From: Bacteroidales bacterium
GTDB lineage: Bacteria; Bacteroidota; Bacteroidia; Bacteroidales; BM520
Direction: 5' to 3'
Assembly: GCA_016285515.1 (NCBI GenBank)
Contig: JAEEQW010000012.1
Coordinates: 1-64,000, forward strand
Length of the DNA: 64,000 nt
A program made the position numbers and the translations under genes. Shown here piece by piece: positions 52,798 through 62,038 of this stretch (positions are counted from its first letter, which is position 1; each line of letters opens with the position of its first letter). Under the pieces are notes generated by a model, which was given only the letters and a program-made list of their open reading frames with translations, had not been told where the DNA came from and did no database searches.

Positions 52798-55074
52798 TTA
52801 GAAATCAAAACGTAATCCCAAACTTGGAAGTATCGGCAACTGGTTGGCTCTTTCACCTGTAAAACGGTCAACATAGAAAATGTTGGCTCTGTTATAGACA
52901 TTGGTGACACCTAATGACACAGACAATTTAGTGTATTTGCCTAAAACGAATGATTTCTTCACATCAAAGTCAAGACGGTGATACTGAGGTAATTTGCCTG
53001 AGTTAAGGATATCGGAATAGATAATGCCGAGTTCACCGTTTTCATCGATATAATCATCGTTGATATGGTTGAAGAAAAGTTCTTCGTAAAAGCCTGCCTG
53101 TAATGTGAATGGGAATCCGCTGCCGTAATTCCATCTCAAACTCACATCCAAATCATGTTTACTGCCACCGGTCCATGTTACAAGAATATTGATGTTATGA
53201 CGTCTGTCGAAGTGTGTGGGATAAGTTTGTTCCCCATCGTATCTGTTGACAAACCCCAAAGAATATACAGCCCACACATACCATTGTTTGAATTCATACT
53301 TGGCAGTGAAATCAACACCTTTAGCCAAGCCAGTCTCATAGATATAGGTAGGATCAGTTTCATACACCTTATTTCTGTTGAAATTTGTAAGCAATGAGAA
53401 ATTCTTAAAATATCCTTCAACGTTCAATGTCAGATGTTTAATAGGATCATATTCTATACCTGCAATAACATGCTGGCTCTTCTGAAGCCGGCTTGTAATC
53501 AGTCTCCCGTCAAAATACTTTGGAAGTGAGCTTGGACTTGAGAGGAAACCGTAGAAGAGGTTGACGACATCACGATCGGAAGTGGCACTCATAAGGTTCT
53601 GGGAATAGATACCTGCTGAAGCTTTAACTCTAACATGGTCGGTAACATTGTATTTAACAGCAATACGTGGTTCGGGACTGAATTCGGCCAAAGAAGCATA
53701 ATATTGAATTCTCACTCCTACATCAAAGACCCATCTGTTAAGGACATGTTTATAATTCACAAACGCACCAAGTTCCGTTGCAAAGTCATTTTCGCTAATT
53801 GTATAACCAAAAGGACTCTTATAGTTGTAGTCTGTAGCAAATCCAACAGCCTCGAGACCATATTTCACAGTATTTTTCCCAATAAAATACGACATGGCCA
53901 CACATACATTGAAACCATCGATAGAGCTGTTTCTCGGAAGACTGTCGCTGTCGGTCATACCGCTTTTATAGTTTGAATAAGCGACAGTTCCCTCTATCAG
54001 AGCTGGTGCATTGCCCGGGATAATCACGAAATTGAAACCTGCTCCATAAGAATTCCAATTATAATCAGCAATACCCTGATAATTAGTCACTTTATCATCA
54101 AACCTGAATCCAAAAGCATTAATCATGCTACCATTTTCAGTTGACAGAGAGAGTTTACCATATAAATCCGTAAATGAAAAAGGCAGTCCATAACCATTTC
54201 CTGCGTAAGGATAAAAAATTTCAGCAGTTTTATCGAGGTATGAAGTCTTGGCAGACAGCAGATAAGTAAGTGAAGTCGGACTTGTTGACTTAGATTTCTT
54301 TAGAGGTCCTTCGAGGAGGAGGTTAGCTCCGAAGGTACTGGCTTCAATTTTGCCGGAAGTTCTGTTTTTATTTCCGTTCTTGGTTTTGATATCCATAATG
54401 GAAGAGACTCTTCCGCCGAATTCAGCGCCAAAACCGCCTGAATAGACATCAATGCTACGCAGTATATCGGTATCAAAAACTGAGAAAAGACCAATTGAAT
54501 GGAATGGGTTATATATCACCATACCGTCCATAAGCACCTTGTTCTGCACTGGAGAACCGCCGCGAATATAAAGTTGACCGCCCTGATCCCCTGTGAAGAT
54601 GACGCCTGGAAGTACCTGAAGATATTGTGCAATATCGGTCTGTCCGCCCACGGTAGGTATTTTTTCTATCTGCTTTGGGGTGACGGTGACAACAGCAGTC
54701 TTGACTTCCGTCCTATAAGTCTCCTGCTCGGCAGAGACATCGACAGCATCAAGCTGATAGGCCGATTCATGGACATAGAGTTTGAGGTTTTGAAATTCTC
54801 CCGCTTTTACGCTAATGTTTTGTGCGAGTGTATCATATCCGATTGCAGTCACAAGGAGAGTGTAATTTCCTGGTGGAATCTTAGTGATAGTAAAATATCC
54901 ATTCAAATCGGTTGCACATCCGTAAGTGGTTTTTTGCAGATAAACATTGGTGAATATTAATGGTTCACCATTTTTTTCGTCATAGACGAAACCTCTTACT
55001 GTCCCATACTGTGCAAATGAAGTTATGGAACATACCAGAAACAACAAAACTGAGAATATATTTCTTGTCTTCAT
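52798..55074 (-). CDS. TonB-dependent outer-membrane receptor with CarboxypepD_reg domain
   Basis: A 758-residue receptor: signal peptide 1-21 (ITSFAQ), an N-terminal carboxypeptidase-regulatory-like domain (GTVRGFVYDEKNGEPLIFTNV), a plug domain (VTPKQIEKIPTVGGQTDIAQYLQVLPGV ... GDQGGQLYIRGGSPVQNKVLMDG) and a beta-barrel ending in aromatic LGLRFDF. No SusD partner is adjacent, so it is not a classic Sus pair; ligand unknown. The start at 55074 is supported by a promoter box at 55093-55100. Confidence 0.93.
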   Translation of the reverse strand: MKTRNIFSVLLFLVCSITSFAQYGTVRGFVYDEKNGEPLIFTNVYLQKTTYGCATDLNGYFTITKIPPGNYTLLVTAIGYDTLAQNISVKAGEFQNLKLYVHESAYQLDAVDVSAEQETYRTEVKTAVVTVTPKQIEKIPTVGGQTDIAQYLQVLPGVIFTGDQGGQLYIRGGSPVQNKVLMDGMVIYNPFHSIGLFSVFDTDILRSIDVYSGGFGAEFGGRVSSIMDIKTKNGNKNRTSGKIEASTFGANLLLEGPLKKSKSTSPTSLTYLLSAKTSYLDKTAEIFYPYAGNGYGLPFSFTDLYGKLSLSTENGSMINAFGFRFDDKVTNYQGIADYNWNSYGAGFNFVIIPGNAPALIEGTVAYSNYKSGMTDSDSLPRNSSIDGFNVCVAMSYFIGKNTVKYGLEAVGFATDYNYKSPFGYTISENDFATELGAFVNYKHVLNRWVFDVGVRIQYYASLAEFSPEPRIAVKYNVTDHVRVKASAGIYSQNLMSATSDRDVVNLFYGFLSSPSSLPKYFDGRLITSRLQKSQHVIAGIEYDPIKHLTLNVEGYFKNFSLLTNFNRNKVYETDPTYIYETGLAKGVDFTAKYEFKQWYVWAVYSLGFVNRYDGEQTYPTHFDRRHNINILVTWTGGSKHDLDVSLRWNYGSGFPFTLQAGFYEELFFNHINDDYIDENGELGIIYSDILNSGKLPQYHRLDFDVKKSFVLGKYTKLSVSLGVTNVYNRANIFYVDRFTGERANQLPILPSLGLRFDF

Positions 55075-55092
55075 GCTCAAAATTGTAAAATA

Positions 55093-55100
55093 CAAAAATA
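55093..55100 (-). promoter_or_regulatory. -7 box for the TonB receptor-rsgA-dtd operon
   Basis: TATTTTTG on the minus strand, 18 bases before the receptor start. Confidence 0.5.
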
Positions 55101-55178
55101 CACTTTTTTCGTTACTTACGACTTCAATTAATAAGATTTTTTAATCTGAAAAAATTGTAATTATTAAGGTAAAAAGAG

Positions 55179-55186
55179 TACCTTTG
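55179..55186 (+). promoter_or_regulatory. -7 box for rocD
   Basis: TACCTTTG, 18 bases before the ATG at 55205. It overlaps the in-frame ATG at 55184, which is therefore not used. Confidence 0.55.
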
Positions 55187-55204
55187 CAAAAAAATAAAAT
55201 TATT

Positions 55205-56434
55205 ATGGCAAGCAAATTTAATTCAGAAGAATTGATGGCCATGGAAAGCAGATATGGAGCGCACAACTACCATCCGCTTCCAGTAGTATTGGCAAAAGGT
55301 TCCGGCGCAAAGGTCTGGGACGTTGAAGGTAAAGAATATTACGATTTCCTTTCAGCTTATTCAGCTGTAAACCAAGGACATTGTCATCCAAAGATTGTTG
55401 AAGCCATGTGCGAACAGGCTCATAGGCTCACTTTGAGTTCACGTGCATTTTACAACGACTGTCTTGGTCCGTGGGAAAAATATGTGACTGAATATTTCGG
55501 ATACGACAAGGTTTTACCTATGAATTCCGGTGCAGAAGCTGACGAGACAGCTCTTAAGCTCGCACGTCGCTGGGGTACCGTTTGCAAGGGCATACCTAAC
55601 GATGAAGTGCAGATAGTATGCTGCGAAGGCAACTTCCACGGTCGTACCATCACAATCATTACAATGTCAAACGATCCGGATTCATACGCAAACTATGGTC
55701 CTCTGACACCTGGTTTCATCCGTATTCCTTACAACGATGCAGATGCTCTGGAAAAGGTATTGGCTGAAAGAGGTGACAAGATTGCGGGTTTCCTCGTTGA
55801 ACCAATACAGGGTGAAGCCGGCGTTTACGTTCCGGATGACGGTTATCTGAAGAAATGCTATGATATCTGCCACAAATACAACGTTTTGTTCATGGCTGAT
55901 GAAGTACAGTGCGGTATTGCACGTACAGGCAAAATGCTTGCATGCGACCATGAAGGTGTACGTCCTGACATCCTCATTCTCGGCAAAGCATTGGGTGGCG
56001 GCGTAGTTCCTGTTTCAGCAGCACTTGCCGATGACCACATCATGATGAACATCAAACCTGGTGAACACGGCTCAACTTTCGGCGGCAATCCTATAGCAGC
56101 CAAGGTCAGTATGGCTGCACTGCAAGTCATTAAAGACGAAAACCTCGTTGAAAAGGCTGCTTACCTGGGCAACATTTTCCGCACTGAAATCGGTAAGATT
56201 AGTTCTCCTATGATTGAGAAAGTTCGTGGTAAAGGTCTGCTCAATGCAGTCATCATCCGTCCAAAGGACGGCAAGGAAGCATGGGATGTATGTCTGAAGA
56301 TGAAGGAAAACGGCGTGCTTGCAAAACCGACGCATCAGCACATCATTCGCTTTGCACCACCTCTCGTAATCACTGAAGACGAACTGAGAGATGCAATTGA
56401 CAGAATTAAAAAGTCAATTAAATCATTTGAATAA
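55205..56434 (+). CDS. rocD: Ornithine aminotransferase
   Basis: A 409-residue PLP enzyme that turns ornithine and 2-oxoglutarate into glutamate semialdehyde and glutamate. Motifs: RYGAHNYHPLPVVLAKGSGAKVWDVEG (family start), NSGAEADETALKLARRWG, EPIQGEAGV, DEVQCGIARTGK, and the PLP lysine in ILGKALGGG. Monocistronic with a strong terminator. It fits an amino-acid-using lifestyle. Confidence 0.95.
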   Translation: MASKFNSEELMAMESRYGAHNYHPLPVVLAKGSGAKVWDVEGKEYYDFLSAYSAVNQGHCHPKIVEAMCEQAHRLTLSSRAFYNDCLGPWEKYVTEYFGYDKVLPMNSGAEADETALKLARRWGTVCKGIPNDEVQIVCCEGNFHGRTITIITMSNDPDSYANYGPLTPGFIRIPYNDADALEKVLAERGDKIAGFLVEPIQGEAGVYVPDDGYLKKCYDICHKYNVLFMADEVQCGIARTGKMLACDHEGVRPDILILGKALGGGVVPVSAALADDHIMMNIKPGEHGSTFGGNPIAAKVSMAALQVIKDENLVEKAAYLGNIFRTEIGKISSPMIEKVRGKGLLNAVIIRPKDGKEAWDVCLKMKENGVLAKPTHQHIIRFAPPLVITEDELRDAIDRIKKSIKSFE

Positions 56435-56449
56435 AAAACCAAGATAAAA

Positions 56450-56476
56450 AAAAGGCGGGTTAACCCGCCTTTTTTA
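56450..56476. terminator. Bidirectional terminator between rocD and ridA
   Basis: AAAGGCGGGTT and AACCCGCCTTT form a perfect stem with A and T runs on both sides; it serves both convergent genes. Confidence 0.9.
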
Positions 56477-56478
56477 AT

Positions 56479-56853
56479 TTATTTCATAGCAATCGCCTCA
56501 ACTTCCACCATCACTCCCATCGGCAGTTTCACTACGCCGAAGGCAGCTCGTGCAGGTGGTGCGGCAGTGAAGTATTTTGCATAGACTTCGTTGAATGCCT
56601 TGAAATTATCCATATTATCCAACAGACAGTTACACAGTACAACGTTGTCGAAAGTATAACCTGCCTCTGTCAGAATTGCTGAGATGTTTTCCATTACCTG
56701 ACGTGTCTGGTCGGTAATATTGTCGGCCACTTTTCCTGTTGACGGATCAACAGGAATCTGTCCGGAAATGAAAAGTGTACCATTGTTTTCAATGGCCTGG
56801 CTGTAAGGGCCTATTGCCTTTGGAGCCTTTTCGGTATTGATGACCTTTTTCAT
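56479..56853 (-). CDS. ridA: RidA-family 2-iminobutanoate/2-iminopropanoate deaminase
   Basis: A 124-residue Rid protein that removes reactive enamine/imine intermediates. Signature residues: the N-terminal KAPKAIGPYSQAIE, GQIPVDPSTG, and PPARAAFGVVKLPMGVMVEVEAIA with the active-site Arg. Start overlaps the rpmF stop by one base (TAATG). Confidence 0.95.
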   Translation of the reverse strand: MKKVINTEKAPKAIGPYSQAIENNGTLFISGQIPVDPSTGKVADNITDQTRQVMENISAILTEAGYTFDNVVLCNCLLDNMDNFKAFNEVYAKYFTAAPPARAAFGVVKLPMGVMVEVEAIAMK

Positions 56854-57047
56854 TACTTGGATTTCTTATAGCCTTCTATAACCATTTTTCCTCTGTAATA
56901 CAAATCATTGTCAACGAGATAAGCGCGATGATAGCGATGTACTTCGTTTGTTACAGGGCATACTGCCAATGTCGGCATTTCTGCATGATCATGTGATCTT
57001 CTTCTATCTCTTCTTGCTGAAGAAAATTTTCGTCTTGGATGTGCCAT
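56853..57047 (-). CDS. rpmF: 50S ribosomal protein bL32
   Basis: A 64-residue protein with the typical start AHPRRKFSSARRDRRRSH and a central CPVTNEVHRYHRAY. Only one of the usual zinc cysteines is visible, consistent with a zinc-free form. It follows the DUF177 gene as in most bacteria, but is followed by ridA instead of plsX/fabH. Confidence 0.96.
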   Translation of the reverse strand: MAHPRRKFSSARRDRRRSHDHAEMPTLAVCPVTNEVHRYHRAYLVDNDLYYRGKMVIEGYKKSK

Positions 57048-57066
57048 TTTATTTTAAGTTTAATAA

Positions 57067-57570
57067 TTATTCTTCTTTTAAATTTTTCAATGCTTCCCAT
57101 CTCGGATCGATGGTGTCGTGCTTCTTATACTGTTCGAGGAACCTCAACTGTTCCGGTGCACAGGTGGAATTGCCGTTTTCATCATCCGGATGTACTTTTC
57201 TAACAGGTAAACTCATGATAATCAAATCAAAAAGATTCTGCGAGAGGTCTATTGATTCATCATCAGAGATGTACATGATATTTTCTTCTTCGTTTTCACC
57301 CTCTTCGAATTTTACTATGAAAGAATCTGAGGTATTGACATTCAGCTGAAGGTCAGAGAGACATCTGTCGCATTGTGTCACCACAAAACCATTACAGTTC
57401 ATGGTAACCGTCATCAGCGTCTCCTCCTTCTGAAGTGTGACAGCGACATCGATGCTGCAATTGAGAAAATCATCATAATCGAAATCCTTGAAGAAATCGT
57501 TGTTGAGATGAAATTCAAATTCATGCAGACCGAAATCCAATGCTGAATGATGTATTACCGGTTTATTCAT
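57067..57570 (-). CDS. DUF177 (YceD-like) protein
   Basis: A 167-residue protein of the YceD family, linked to 23S rRNA accumulation and almost always upstream of rpmF. It shows the conserved C..C pair in VVTQCDRCLSDL and an acidic middle. Two in-frame ATGs (57579 and 57570) are three codons apart; 57570 gives MNKPVIHHS and is preferred weakly. Confidence 0.88.
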   Translation of the reverse strand: MNKPVIHHSALDFGLHEFEFHLNNDFFKDFDYDDFLNCSIDVAVTLQKEETLMTVTMNCNGFVVTQCDRCLSDLQLNVNTSDSFIVKFEEGENEEENIMYISDDESIDLSQNLFDLIIMSLPVRKVHPDDENGNSTCAPEQLRFLEQYKKHDTIDPRWEALKNLKEE

Positions 57571-57600
57571 AGCATGCAAGCAGGTGAAATATTACAGATA

Positions 57601-58209
57601 TTAAGCGTTTGCAGTTTCACCAGCAGCTTCATCAGCCTCAGGTTCAGCAACTTCTTCAGCAGCCAAGTTACGTGTTGCCTGTATGCAAGCAATAACGGTC
57701 CTGTCGGCGTCTTTATACTTGACATTAGGTATGTTAAGGTCTGCTACTCTGAATGGAGTGGTAACGTCAACATTACTGATATTGACATCAATATGATCAG
57801 GAATATCTTTCATCAGACCTGATACAGAAATCTTACGCATTTTCTTCTGGAGTTTACCTCCGCGCAAAACGCCCTTGGATGTTCCGACATACTTAAGAGG
57901 AATAAGCACTGAGAATGGCTTGTTTTCACTTACTTCATAGAAATCAGCATGTAAAACCTTGTCAGAAACCGGATGGTATTGCAATTCCTGAACGATGGCG
58001 GTATGAGGTTCGCCGTCGACAGTCAGGTTAACAAGATAAGTTTCAGGTGTGAAAATAACCTTCGCAATATCCTTTTCCTTAAGCAAGAAATGGAATTCTT
58101 TTTCTCCACCATACATTACGCATGGAACCAGACCCTGTTTTCTTACAGCTTTTGCATCTTTTTTCCCTACGCCCTTTCTTAAAGAGCCGCTCAACGAGAT
58201 ACTTTTCAT
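57601..58209 (-). CDS. rplY: 50S ribosomal protein bL25 (Ctc form)
   Basis: A 202-residue long form of L25: N-terminal 5S rRNA-binding domain (SGSLRKGVGKKDAKAVRKQGLVPCVMYGG), C-terminal TL5/CTC domain (VGTSKGVLRGGKLQKKMRKISV), and an acidic tail. It follows prs by 38 bases, a common pairing in Bacteroidetes. Confidence 0.95.
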   Translation of the reverse strand: MKSISLSGSLRKGVGKKDAKAVRKQGLVPCVMYGGEKEFHFLLKEKDIAKVIFTPETYLVNLTVDGEPHTAIVQELQYHPVSDKVLHADFYEVSENKPFSVLIPLKYVGTSKGVLRGGKLQKKMRKISVSGLMKDIPDHIDVNISNVDVTTPFRVADLNIPNVKYKDADRTVIACIQATRNLAAEEVAEPEADEAAGETANA

Positions 58210-58247
58210 TTTTTGGTAATTTTAATTAAAATTTATTGATAAATATT

Positions 58248-59180
58248 TTAAAACTCGAACAACGAACTTAACGACTCGTTGTTTTCGATTTTTTTCAAAG
58301 CTTCTGCGAACATTTCCGCAGTTGATATCACCTCAATCTTGTCTGACTGCTGACGCAGAGGAATTGAGTCGGTCACATAGACCTTGGTGAACGCCGATTT
58401 TTCGATTCTATTGTAGGCATCGCCAGACAGCACCGCATGTGTGGCGAAAGCCCTGACGCTGCGTGCCCCCTCATCAAAGATAAGATTGGCTGCTTTGGTT
58501 ATTGTACCCGCAGTGTCAATCATATCGTCAAGGAGGATGACATCTTTGCCTTTAACATCTCCAATTAATGACATGGAAGCAATGACGTTCGGTCTTGAGC
58601 GCTGTTTGTGGCAGATGGCGAAATCAGTACCGAAAGCCTTTGCGTATGCGGCTGCACGTCTCGTACCACCCGCATCAGGCGATGCGAAAATCATATTTTC
58701 AAGGTTCAATGACTTGATAACAGAAACGAAAACCTTGGAAGAATATATGTGATCGACCGGTACATCGAAGAACCCCTGTATCTGGTCGGCATGCAAATCC
58801 ATGGTTATGAGACGATCTATACCGGCAGCGGTAAGTAAATTGGCTACGAGTTTGGATGCGATTGGAACACGAGGACGATCCTTGCGGTCCTGACGGGCAA
58901 AGCCGAAATAAGGGATCACAACAACTATCTTTCCGGCTGAAGCCCTGCGTGCTGCATCAACCATCATCAGCAACTCCATAAGATTGTCTGCCGGTGGCAT
59001 AGTTGACTGAACCAAATAGACAGAATGTCCTCTGATACTCTCTTCAAAGGATGGCTGAAATTCACCGTCGGAGAACACATTGACAATTACATTGCCCAGT
59101 TCCTGCCCGAAGGCCTTTGCAATGCGAGTTCCTATGTCATTGCTCGCTCTTCCTGCGAAAATACTTACTGCATTATTCAT
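58248..59180 (-). CDS. prs: Ribose-phosphate pyrophosphokinase
   Basis: A 310-residue enzyme making PRPP from ribose 5-phosphate and ATP. Motifs: FSDGEFQPSFEESIRG, YFGFARQDRKDRPRVPI, DLHADQIQGFFDVPVDH and the PRPP-binding DVILLDDMIDTAGTI. It heads a minus-strand group with rplY, DUF177, rpmF and ridA. Confidence 0.96.
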   Translation of the reverse strand: MNNAVSIFAGRASNDIGTRIAKAFGQELGNVIVNVFSDGEFQPSFEESIRGHSVYLVQSTMPPADNLMELLMMVDAARRASAGKIVVVIPYFGFARQDRKDRPRVPIASKLVANLLTAAGIDRLITMDLHADQIQGFFDVPVDHIYSSKVFVSVIKSLNLENMIFASPDAGGTRRAAAYAKAFGTDFAICHKQRSRPNVIASMSLIGDVKGKDVILLDDMIDTAGTITKAANLIFDEGARSVRAFATHAVLSGDAYNRIEKSAFTKVYVTDSIPLRQQSDKIEVISTAEMFAEALKKIENNESLSSLFEF

Positions 59181-59217
59181 AAACTCTACGTGAATTTTTA
59201 ATTTTCAAAACAAGTTG

Positions 59218-59225
59218 CAAAAGTA
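59218..59225 (-). promoter_or_regulatory. -7 box for prs
   Basis: TACTTTTG on the minus strand, 37 bases upstream of the prs start. Confidence 0.5.
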
Positions 59226-59248
59226 CACAAATTTCTTCAATTATCAAC

Positions 59249-60361
59249 CTACTTTATCAATTCTTCGAGTTTTAAAGCTAAATCCTTGCCTGTCAGGTTT
59301 TTAGCAATAATAATTCCATTCGGATCAATAAGCACATTCGATGGAATTGCCCTGACAACATACAATGCGGCAGCGGCATTATCCCACCTTAATAGGTCAG
59401 AAACATGATGCCATGTGAGTTTGTCATCTTCTATCGCCTTCACCCATTGGTCTTTAGAACTGTCAAGTGAGACACCGACGATATCGAAACCTTTGTCATG
59501 GTATTTGTCATACATCTTCACCAAATTAGGATTCTCGATGCGGCAGTATGGACACCATGATGCCCAGAAATCAACGAGGAGATATCCCTTACCTGCAAAA
59601 TCCGATAATCTGACAGGATTATCTTCAACATCATTCATGGTGAAATCAACGAATGGCTGTCCTATGTCAACTTTCTTCATTTTTTCTATATATGAATTCA
59701 AATCCTTATAATACGATGTTTTGACAGCATCGTTGCCAAATGAACCGCAATACGACGCCAATTCGTCAGCATTGTAGTAAAACATGTTTGAATAAAGGAG
59801 ATAAGGAGCCACAACACTGTTCGGATTTCCAGACACATACTTGTCAACGAGGTTCTTATACATCTTCTCGGTGAGGGCAAGCTGCTCACTGTACATGTCA
59901 GCCTTGTCAGTATCGCCCGACATTTTGGCCTCCTTAAACTTTGCCATTATCGAATCTTCCTCTTCCTCAACTTTGTTGTACTCATTTTTGTAGCTGACAT
60001 ACAAGTCGTTGATGGGACTTCCTATAACTTTTAGAGTGGATTGTTCCTGTCTGCTACCCTCAATGGTGAGGTCGGCATTTTCTATAAAGAAGGAATAAAA
60101 ACGTAAAGTATCCTTATCGGCAAGGAAAACCTGCTTTGGTTCCGGCACAGAACCGTTAAATTTGAATTTTCCATTGATCACATCAGTTTCCGCAATGGGA
60201 ACATAAGTCTTGTTGATTCTTTCCACAAGAAAGATTTTCCCATCTTCCAAATCTTGGATATTGCCCTTTAAAGAATAAGTATTCTCCGTTTTGTTCCCGC
60301 ATGAGACAAACAATCCCAGACAAACCGACACAAAAACCAATACCAAATTGCACTTTTTCAT
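59249..60361 (-). CDS. TlpA/ResA-like thioredoxin lipoprotein with DUF4369 domain
   Basis: A 370-residue periplasmic lipoprotein: signal peptide with lipobox LFVSC, an N-terminal DUF4369-like beta domain (GNIQDLEDGKIFLVERIN...FNGSVPEPKQVFL) and a C-terminal thioredoxin-fold domain with the redox motif FWASWCPYCRIENPN (CPYC). It probably reduces or rearranges disulfides. ATG 60361 (MKKCNL) gives the normal signal peptide; 60373 is four codons longer. Confidence 0.9.
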   Translation of the reverse strand: MKKCNLVLVFVSVCLGLFVSCGNKTENTYSLKGNIQDLEDGKIFLVERINKTYVPIAETDVINGKFKFNGSVPEPKQVFLADKDTLRFYSFFIENADLTIEGSRQEQSTLKVIGSPINDLYVSYKNEYNKVEEEEDSIMAKFKEAKMSGDTDKADMYSEQLALTEKMYKNLVDKYVSGNPNSVVAPYLLYSNMFYYNADELASYCGSFGNDAVKTSYYKDLNSYIEKMKKVDIGQPFVDFTMNDVEDNPVRLSDFAGKGYLLVDFWASWCPYCRIENPNLVKMYDKYHDKGFDIVGVSLDSSKDQWVKAIEDDKLTWHHVSDLLRWDNAAAALYVVRAIPSNVLIDPNGIIIAKNLTGKDLALKLEELIK

Positions 60362-60379
60362 GTTATTGTTCATTTTAAA

Positions 60380-61117
60380 TTAATCTTCAATATTATCATC
60401 ATTATCGATATCATCTTCAATATCAGATATATCTTTATCATCTTTTGCTTTGTTTCCAGCAACTGAAATCACTATTTCACCCTTGATGTTCTTATTGCTG
60501 AAATATGCATAAAGTTCACCGAGAGTACCACGTTTATGCTCCTCATGAATTTTGCTGATTTCACGTGAAACGCAGGCCATTCTGTCCTTTCCGAGTGTGT
60601 CCTTCAGATTCAGAAGGGTTTTAAGAAGACGGAAAGGTGACTCATAAATCACAAATGTATATTCATGATTTTTCAACTGTTCCATTTTTGATGCTCTGCC
60701 TTTCTTACGTGGCAGGAAACCTTCAAAGATAAACTTCTCACACGACAAGCCAGAACTGACCAAAGCAGGAATTACAGCAGTTGGTCCGGGCAGACATTCC
60801 ACTTCGATTCCAGCCTTTGCGCACTCCCTCACGAGCATGAATCCAGGGTCGGAAATCCCAGGGGTTCCTGCATCGGTAATCAAACACACGGAATCCAAAG
60901 TCGCAATCTTGCACAGGGTGTTGAACAATACCGAATGTTCGTTGAACTGATGATACGGCTGCAGTTTTGTCTCAATGCCGTAATGTCTCAGCAGATTTGA
61001 CGAAGTACGAGTATCCTCGGCAAGTATCAGGTCGGCCTCCTTGAGCAGTCGTACGGCTCTGTAAGTGATATCTTCCAGATTGCCTATTGGTGTAGGAACT
61101 ATAAACAGTTTGGACAT
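60380..61117 (-). CDS. rsmI: 16S rRNA (cytidine1402-2'-O)-methyltransferase
   Basis: A 245-residue tetrapyrrole-methylase-fold enzyme: IVPTPIGNLEDITYRAV, LAEDTRTSSNLLRHYGI, ITDAGTPGISDPGF and ECLPGPTAVIPALVSSGL. The C-terminus carries an extra acidic tail (KDDKDISDIEDDIDNDD). The start overlaps the upstream gene stop by one base (TAATG). Confidence 0.95.
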   Translation of the reverse strand: MSKLFIVPTPIGNLEDITYRAVRLLKEADLILAEDTRTSSNLLRHYGIETKLQPYHQFNEHSVLFNTLCKIATLDSVCLITDAGTPGISDPGFMLVRECAKAGIEVECLPGPTAVIPALVSSGLSCEKFIFEGFLPRKKGRASKMEQLKNHEYTFVIYESPFRLLKTLLNLKDTLGKDRMACVSREISKIHEEHKRGTLGELYAYFSNKNIKGEIVISVAGNKAKDDKDISDIEDDIDNDDNIED

Positions 61118-61950
61118 TATTCAAATCTTCGTTCTATTATCGACACGAATTTGGTACAAATATCGCTATCCTCGTCCCAATTATACTTATGGGCAAGATG
61201 CTGGATGAATATTATCGCGTCATTGTGCGAAGTCATGCTGTTGAATTTTTCGATGGATTCATTGTAAGCGCTGACTTCATTATCAAACAATGCTCTGATA
61301 AACAAAAACTTATCACTTATATCAATTGCGGATTTCAAATCATCAAGCCGGGCATGTGAAATCTTGTCGGCAATTGTTGGCTGTTCTTGAAAGACATTGT
61401 TTTTAGCATCTTCCGGTTCTCCAGTTTCTTCAATTTCAATCTCCTCCACCACATTGGCCTCGACATCTTCAACGGTTTCAGGATTTTCTTCCATTTCATC
61501 ATGTTCGATGACTTCCTGAGCACTTATCTCAACTATCCCTTCGTTCTCATGTATCGGGACATCGACCACTATTTCTTCCATATTCACATCGTTGACAATC
61601 GTAGTAGGATCATCCTTAGGTTCTTCCGGCTCTTGAGTGTCATCAGACTGCTCATGGGTTTCCTCACAAGCCGCTTCTGTTGTGTCACTGACAACATTAT
61701 CGGCAGACTCCTCAGCAGGAGATTCAGGTCCATCACTGACATTGTCTTCATCTTCGGATTCATCCGGAGGGTAATTATAAAAGAGTTCTTTTTCCTCAGC
61801 GACCACTTCATCATAAAGATTCAACAAATGGTCTTTCAAGTTCTGAACATCATTGATAGAAACTTCTGGATCATTTAACACACAGTCTATCAATGTATTA
61901 ACATTTTCAAGATGATATTTAAGTGAACGTCTTCTTTCCATTTTGTTCAA
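61117..61950 (-). CDS. Acidic low-complexity protein of unknown function
   Basis: A 277-residue protein not recognised. The N-terminal helical part (RRSLKYHLENVNTLIDCVLNDPEV) and the C-terminal part (DDLKSAIDISDKFLFIRALFDNEVSAYNESIEKFNSM) look folded, joined by about 120 residues very rich in Glu and Asp. The C-terminal helices resemble those of Bacteroidetes proteins that end in TSHNDAIIFIQ, family name unknown to me. It is translationally coupled to rsmI. Confidence 0.65.
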   Translation of the reverse strand: MNKMERRRSLKYHLENVNTLIDCVLNDPEVSINDVQNLKDHLLNLYDEVVAEEKELFYNYPPDESEDEDNVSDGPESPAEESADNVVSDTTEAACEETHEQSDDTQEPEEPKDDPTTIVNDVNMEEIVVDVPIHENEGIVEISAQEVIEHDEMEENPETVEDVEANVVEEIEIEETGEPEDAKNNVFQEQPTIADKISHARLDDLKSAIDISDKFLFIRALFDNEVSAYNESIEKFNSMTSHNDAIIFIQHLAHKYNWDEDSDICTKFVSIIERRFE

Positions 61951-61993
61951 ATAATTAATTCAAAGTATTTACTTTGCGAAAGTATAAATTTTC

Positions 61994-62001
61994 TAACTTT
62001 G
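61994..62001 (+). promoter_or_regulatory. -7 box for tdk-mutS
   Basis: TAACTTTG, 37 bases before the tdk start at 62039. Confidence 0.5.
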
Positions 62002-62038
62002 CAGAAAATTAAAATATTATAATTTTCACGTTAAATCA

